Assembly (NCBI GenBank): GCA_013425425.1
Contig: JACCLJ010000034.1
Coordinates: 1-18,130 of the forward strand
Direction: 5' to 3'
From: Microcaldota archaeon
Lineage (GTDB): Archaea; Micrarchaeota; Micrarchaeia; Anstonellales; Bilamarchaeaceae
Length of the DNA: 18,130 nt
Shown piece after piece: positions 14,901-18,130 of the stretch. The notes under the pieces are model-generated. The model was given only the letters and a program-made list of their open reading frames with translations, did no database searches and had not been told where the DNA came from. Each line of letters starts with the position of its first letter. Positions within the stretch are counted from its first letter, which is position 1. Position numbers and translations under genes: made by a program.

Positions 14901-14936
14901 AAAAAATGCAAAAAGAAAGACAAAAAACAAAAATTA
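14901..14936 (-). terminator. Oligo-T terminator after the EF-2 gene
   Basis: Right after the EF-2 stop codon the minus strand has four T-tracts of 5, 6, 5 and 6 residues in 36 bases, with no hairpin. Such tracts are the usual signal for archaeal transcription termination. It separates the translation operon from the MNT-HEPN promoter. Confidence 0.65.
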
Positions 14937-17126
14937 CTACTCCATGAAGAATTCCGCGGTAGGCGGCTCGGGCGGCTCCCCTTTTCTTTCCCTTACCTGC
15001 TTCACTAGCTTCGGAACGATGTCCCTGGGCACCGAGTAGTAGCCTGCGTATTCCTGGTACCATATTGCGCGGCCCTGCGTCACTCCCCTCAAATCATTGG
15101 AGAAGCCGAACATCTCCGCGACGGGCATGAGCGTGTTTATCGTCGCGGTTTCGCCTTCCTGCTCCATTCCGAGAAGCTGCCCCCTCCTTCCGTTCGTCAT
15201 GTTGATTACGTCGCCTGCATAGTCCTGCGGGCATTGTATGAGCACCTTCTGCTTGGGCTCGAGAAAAGTCACGCCCGCCCTCAGTATGCATGCGTAAATC
15301 GGCCTCTTTGTCGTCGGAATCATCTGCGCAGGCCCCCTGTGGATGTTGTCCTCGTGGAGAGTCGCGTCGACCAGGGTAACCTTCACGCCGATGACTTTTT
15401 CCTTCGCAAGCGGCCCCTGGTCCACCGCCTCTTCAAAGCCCTCGATCATCAGCTCCTCGACTTCATTGAGGTACTGGATACCCTTCGTCCCGTCTATGAA
15501 TATGTTCTTGTTGTGTATGTCATAAATCTTCTTTGCCTCGTCCCTTTCAAGGCCGGCTTCGATGAGCTTTTCAACATTCTCCTTTCCTTTCGGCCTTCCT
15601 TCGGGAATCGTGCCATCGATTATCGCCTTCATGACGCCCTCGGGCAGCGGCTCGACTATGAATTTGAGCTTGTTGTGCTTGTTCGGCGACTTGCCTTCTA
15701 TGGGCCCTGCTTTTCCGCTGATCGTTTCGTTATAGACGACAATCGGCGGCGACGTTATTATCTGGACCTTCTTCTCGTTCCTTATCTTGTACTCTATGAT
15801 TTCGAGGTGCAGTTCGCCCATTCCGGATATGAGATGCTCTCCCGTTTCCTGGTTGAGCGTCACCCTGAGCGTCGGGTCTTCCTTTGAGATCCCCCTCAAG
15901 ACCTCGATGAGCTTGGCGAGATCCTTGCTCTCCTTCGCCTCTATCGATTTCGTAACGACCGGTTCGGAGTAGTGCTTTATCTGCTCGAACGGCATGATGG
16001 GCGTGGAGCTTAACGTCTCGCCGACATAAACGTCCTTCAGCCCTATGAATGCGCCGATGTTGCCTGCCATTATCTTCTCCGCGCCTACGCGGTCCGGGCC
16101 CATGTAGACGGCAACCTGCTGGACCTTTGAGTATGTTTTCTTGGATTCTATGTAAAGCTGGTCCCCCTTCTTCACTTCTCCGGAGAAAAGCCTGACTATG
16201 CCGACTTCCCCGGCATGCTCGTCATATACGACTCCGAAACAGACGCCGATCGTTTTTCCGGCCGAGTCGCATGCGAGCATCGATTTTCCTTCCTCGCTGT
16301 TGATGTCGCCCTTCCAGAGGATGGGTATCCTGTATGCCTGCGCCGTTTTCGGGGGCGGAAGGTGCTTTATCACCATCTCGAGGAGAACGTCATCGACCGG
16401 GGATTTGTCCACAATGAATTTGTGGTCCCCTGAAACGCATTTGTCGTAGATGTCCTTGAAGCTGATGTTGAACCGCTTCATGGAGCTTATGCTCACCGCC
16501 CATTTGTTGAACGCCGAGCCGAACGCGATATTGCCCTTGTCGACCGAAATCATCCAATCGTCCTTCTTTTCGGGCGGCGCATATCCGCTGATGAGCTTGT
16601 TCACGCCCGTGAGTATCTTGACGAACCGGTCCTGCATCGCCTTCTGGTCGAGCTTGAGCTCGTTGATGAGCCTGTCTATCTTGTTTATGAAAATAACGGG
16701 CTTGGCGCGCTCCTTCAGCGCCTGCCTGAGAACCGTTTCCGTCTGCGGCATGATGCCCTCGACCGAATCGATGACCAGGACCACGCCGTCAACGGCACGC
16801 ATCGCACGCGTAACATGCCCTCCGAAATCCACATGGCCGGGCGTATCGATAAGGTTGATGAGATAATCCTTGTCTTCATAGTTGAAACCGAGCGAGATGT
16901 TCGCGGCTTTGATTGTGATTCCCCTCGCCTGCTCCTGCTCGTCGTAGTCCATGACGCGCTGTTCGCCGGCAAGCTCCTTCGATATCAGGCCTGCCCTTGC
17001 AACAAGCGAGTCCGTCAGCGTCGTCTTCCCATGGTCGACATGCGCCACAATCGCGACGTTCCTTATCTGTTCGGTGTTGCCCATCAGCTTCTGTACTTCT
17101 TCGACTACAAATTCCTTTCGTGCCAT
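14937..17126 (-). CDS. fusA: Translation elongation factor EF-2
   Basis: A 729-residue GTPase that moves tRNA and mRNA through the ribosome. G motifs are intact: AHVDHGKTT (28-36), DTPGH (94-98) and NKID (148-151), with the switch region EQEQARGITI at 64-72 or so. The diphthamide loop reads LHEDNIHRGPAQ with His596 as the residue expected to be modified. The length is normal for archaeal EF-2 and the remaining domains follow without interruption. The ATG at 17126 has GGAGG nine bases upstream, but this site lies in a perfect 9-bp hairpin. The gene is third in the S12-S7-EF-2 order and is separated from rps7 by an unusual leader. Confidence 0.98.
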   Translation of the reverse strand: MARKEFVVEEVQKLMGNTEQIRNVAIVAHVDHGKTTLTDSLVARAGLISKELAGEQRVMDYDEQEQARGITIKAANISLGFNYEDKDYLINLIDTPGHVDFGGHVTRAMRAVDGVVLVIDSVEGIMPQTETVLRQALKERAKPVIFINKIDRLINELKLDQKAMQDRFVKILTGVNKLISGYAPPEKKDDWMISVDKGNIAFGSAFNKWAVSISSMKRFNISFKDIYDKCVSGDHKFIVDKSPVDDVLLEMVIKHLPPPKTAQAYRIPILWKGDINSEEGKSMLACDSAGKTIGVCFGVVYDEHAGEVGIVRLFSGEVKKGDQLYIESKKTYSKVQQVAVYMGPDRVGAEKIMAGNIGAFIGLKDVYVGETLSSTPIMPFEQIKHYSEPVVTKSIEAKESKDLAKLIEVLRGISKEDPTLRVTLNQETGEHLISGMGELHLEIIEYKIRNEKKVQIITSPPIVVYNETISGKAGPIEGKSPNKHNKLKFIVEPLPEGVMKAIIDGTIPEGRPKGKENVEKLIEAGLERDEAKKIYDIHNKNIFIDGTKGIQYLNEVEELMIEGFEEAVDQGPLAKEKVIGVKVTLVDATLHEDNIHRGPAQMIPTTKRPIYACILRAGVTFLEPKQKVLIQCPQDYAGDVINMTNGRRGQLLGMEQEGETATINTLMPVAEMFGFSNDLRGVTQGRAIWYQEYAGYYSVPRDIVPKLVKQVRERKGEPPEPPTAEFFME

Positions 17127-17128
17127 GT

Positions 17129-17220
17129 TTCAAAACCTCCGGTTTTGAACTGTCAAAATTGATTGCAATTTTGCCATTGAAAATCACCATTTTCAATAAT
17201 TGACCGAAACATCGGTCAAT
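17129..17220 (-). promoter_or_regulatory. EF-2 leader with four tandem perfect hairpins
   Basis: Plus-strand arms are: hairpin A, TTCAAAACC/GGTTTTGAA (17129-17149, loop 3); hairpin B, CAAAATTG/CAATTTTG (17154-17173, loop 4); hairpin C, ATTGAAAAT/ATTTTCAAT (17176-17197, loop 4); hairpin D, ATTGACCGA/TCGGTCAAT (17199-17220, loop 4). On the mRNA strand, A holds the EF-2 GGAGG half in its loop and half in its stem, and the loop of C is GGTG. Each arm sequence is different, which argues for RNA structure rather than for repeated protein-binding DNA sites. Probably a cis-acting control of EF-2 translation. Confidence 0.7.
17130..17177 (-). CDS. Possible leader mini-ORF 2 upstream of EF-2
   Basis: It would encode 15 residues (MAKLQSILTVQNRRF). 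GGTGA lies six bases before its ATG, and that GGTGA is in the loop of hairpin C. Its codons run through hairpin B and nearly all of hairpin A, and its TGA ends three bases before the EF-2 ATG, an arrangement suited to translational coupling. Its small size means that chance cannot be excluded. Confidence 0.35.
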   Translation of the reverse strand: MAKLQSILTVQNRRF

Positions 17221-17225
17221 GCCAT
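17193..17225 (-). CDS. Possible leader mini-ORF 1 upstream of EF-2
   Basis: It would encode 10 residues (MALTDVSVNY). GGTGA lies four bases before its ATG, the same spacing seen before real genes in this window. Its codons cover hairpin D, and its TGA is inside the first arm of hairpin C, whose loop holds the ribosome-binding site of mini-ORF 2. Confidence 0.35.
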   Translation of the reverse strand: MALTDVSVNY

Positions 17226-17234
17226 TGTTTCACC

Positions 17235-17253
17235 AAAAAAAATTAATTAAAAT
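17235..17253 (-). promoter_or_regulatory. AT-rich tract after rps7: T8 and TATA-like sequence
   Basis: The minus strand has ATTTTAATTAATTTTTTTT directly after the rps7 stop. The eight-T run could terminate part of the S12-S7 transcripts, while TTTTAATTAA could be a TATA box for EF-2. If it is a promoter with usual spacing, the transcript would start within the leader near hairpin D; read-through from rps7 would include all four hairpins. Confidence 0.35.
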
Positions 17254-17257
17254 ATGA

Positions 17258-17866
17258 TTATCTCGCGCTTCTGGCCATGCGCTCGCTTTCATCCCTCTTC
17301 TTTATCGCATAGCTGTTCTGCACGTCTCCCTTTGCGGTATAGATTATCTCGCTCGCAAGCGATTCGGGAAGCGATTTCTTCTTGTTGAACGCGCCCATCA
17401 GTGCGGCGAGCGCGATGTTCCTCAGGGCCATGTCAAGCCTTCTCGTCGCCGCGATATCAACGGCTATCTGGTAGCTGACGCCTCCGTGTGAAACCCTTGT
17501 GACATCCTCGCACGGCGCGGAGTTTTCCAATGCCTTTACGAGCGCCTGGACCGGATTCCCCTTGGTCTCTTTCTCGACGATCTCCAGGGCATCTTCGACC
17601 ATCCGCATAACCCGGAACTTTTTTCCCTGCAGCCGCCCCTTCGTCCTTATGACCTTGCCGGATGTCTTTGCGCCCGTTCCGCCCCTCATAAGCTTGTTCA
17701 CGAGGCGTTCGACGATGTTCACCCTTGCCTTGCCGAGAGTTTTCTTGGCATGCCTGCCGGAGGAGTGCGGAACGATGATCGGCTTCAGTGAAACGACCTG
17801 CGCAAGGCTCTTGTCCAGTATCTCGATGTTATCCAGCGGATATTTGTCGAAAAGTTTGTCTGTCAT
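17258..17866 (-). CDS. rps7: 30S ribosomal protein S7
   Basis: A 202-residue small-subunit protein that starts assembly of the 30S head. Family-typical segments include PHSSGRHAKKTLGKARVNIVERLV (seen as SSGRHAKK and VNIVERLVNKLMRGG), KGNPVQALVKALENSAP, the RVSHGGVSYQIAVDIAATRR core and the C-terminal KKRDESERMARSAR. Length is normal for archaeal S7. The ATG follows the rps12 stop by four bases, with GAGATGAT overlapping that stop, so the two are translationally coupled. Confidence 0.97.
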   Translation of the reverse strand: MTDKLFDKYPLDNIEILDKSLAQVVSLKPIIVPHSSGRHAKKTLGKARVNIVERLVNKLMRGGTGAKTSGKVIRTKGRLQGKKFRVMRMVEDALEIVEKETKGNPVQALVKALENSAPCEDVTRVSHGGVSYQIAVDIAATRRLDMALRNIALAALMGAFNKKKSLPESLASEIIYTAKGDVQNSYAIKKRDESERMARSAR

Positions 17867-17870
17867 ATGA

Positions 17871-18130
17871 TCATCTCTTGGGCTTCTCCTTCCTGCCCTT
17901 CCTGAGCATCTGTATGTCGACGCCGTTGACCTTCACTATCTTGTAGCGCACACCGGGAATCGAGCCCATCTGCCCTCTCTGCGAGCCGCCCAGGCCCGCG
18001 ATGACTATCTCGTCATGCTCATCCACGAACGTAATCGCCTTGTCCCTCGGAGCGAATGCGGATATGACCTTGCCGTTCTTTATCAGCTGGCACTTGACAC
18101 ATTTTATGAGGCCGGAGTGCGGCTGCTTCT
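17871..18130 (-). CDS. rps12: 30S ribosomal protein S12 (C-terminal part)
   Basis: The window ends inside this gene; about 85 codons up to the stop are present. The translation contains KQPHSGLIKCVKCQLI, DEHDEIVIAGLGGSQRGQMG, IPGVRYKIVKVNGV and the basic ending KGRKEKPKR, all matching archaeal S12, a decoding-centre protein. The frame was translated by hand on the minus strand. The 5' end lies beyond base 18130. It heads the rps12-rps7-fusA group. Confidence 0.95.
   Translation of the reverse strand, partial: KQPHSGLIKCVKCQLIKNGKVISAFAPRDKAITFVDEHDEIVIAGLGGSQRGQMGSIPGVRYKIVKVNGVDIQMLRKGRKEKPKR

Noticed and set aside
16876..17196. 106-codon minus-strand frame starting in the EF-2 leader
   Set aside because: It runs out of frame through the EF-2 GTPase region and is explained by overlap with that gene.
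1..18130. CRISPR array, tRNA genes, insertion sequences
   Set aside because: No regularly spaced direct repeats, no cloverleaf-like sequence with a T-loop consensus, and no transposase or terminal inverted repeats were found by reading both strands.

Overview
The window is archaeal chromosomal DNA. The evidence is a complete A-type ATP synthase operon in the canonical order H-I-K-E-C-F-A-B-D, EF-2 with a diphthamide site, archaeal r-proteins (L15e, S7, the C-terminal part of S12), an Rpp30-like RNase P subunit, and TATA boxes about 25 bases upstream of several start codons. Dense packing, short accessory proteins, a Cys-rich secreted protein and a very short Rpp30 suggest a DPANN-type archaeon (Micrarchaeota or Diapherotrites-like). 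That placement is an inference. Start sites are often marked by a GGTGA-type Shine-Dalgarno sequence 4-7 bases before the start codon, or by a leaderless promoter.

Layout. Bases 1-3934 are accessory: the 3' part of a Cys-rich repeat protein (+); a DUF457/YdjM-like membrane hydrolase, a SIMPL-domain membrane-anchored protein and an orphan 107-aa gene (all -); and a lipoprotein (+) that joins a PsbP-like domain to a clan-A glycoside-hydrolase-like barrel. Bases 3931-12338 (-) are the ATP synthase operon. Diverging from it at 12506 is rpl15e followed by rnp3 (Rpp30) (+), a remnant of the usual archaeal L15e-Rpp30-Pop5 cluster. Bases 13596-14845 look like a more AT-rich accessory insert: a SemiSWEET sugar transporter (+), then a HEPN gene and a winged-helix/MNT nucleotidyltransferase gene that form one unit (-). 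Bases 14937-18130 (-) are the translation operon rpsL-rpsG-fusA (S12, S7, EF-2).

The most unusual structure is the roughly 110-base leader between rpsG and the EF-2 gene. It holds four tandem perfect inverted repeats of 8-9 bp with 3-4 base loops, and two tiny ORFs, each with its own GGTGA site. The first mini-ORF stops inside the hairpin whose loop carries the second ribosome-binding site. The second mini-ORF runs through the two remaining hairpins and stops 3 bases before the EF-2 start codon; the last of these hairpins contains the EF-2 ribosome-binding site. This reads as a possible translational relay controlling EF-2 synthesis. The rpl15e leader carries a related pair of perfect tandem hairpins, so a shared style of control over translation genes is possible.

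No tRNA, rRNA, CRISPR array, insertion sequence or intein was seen, and no stretch over 300 bases lacks a gene. All functional calls come from reading motifs by eye; no homology search was run.
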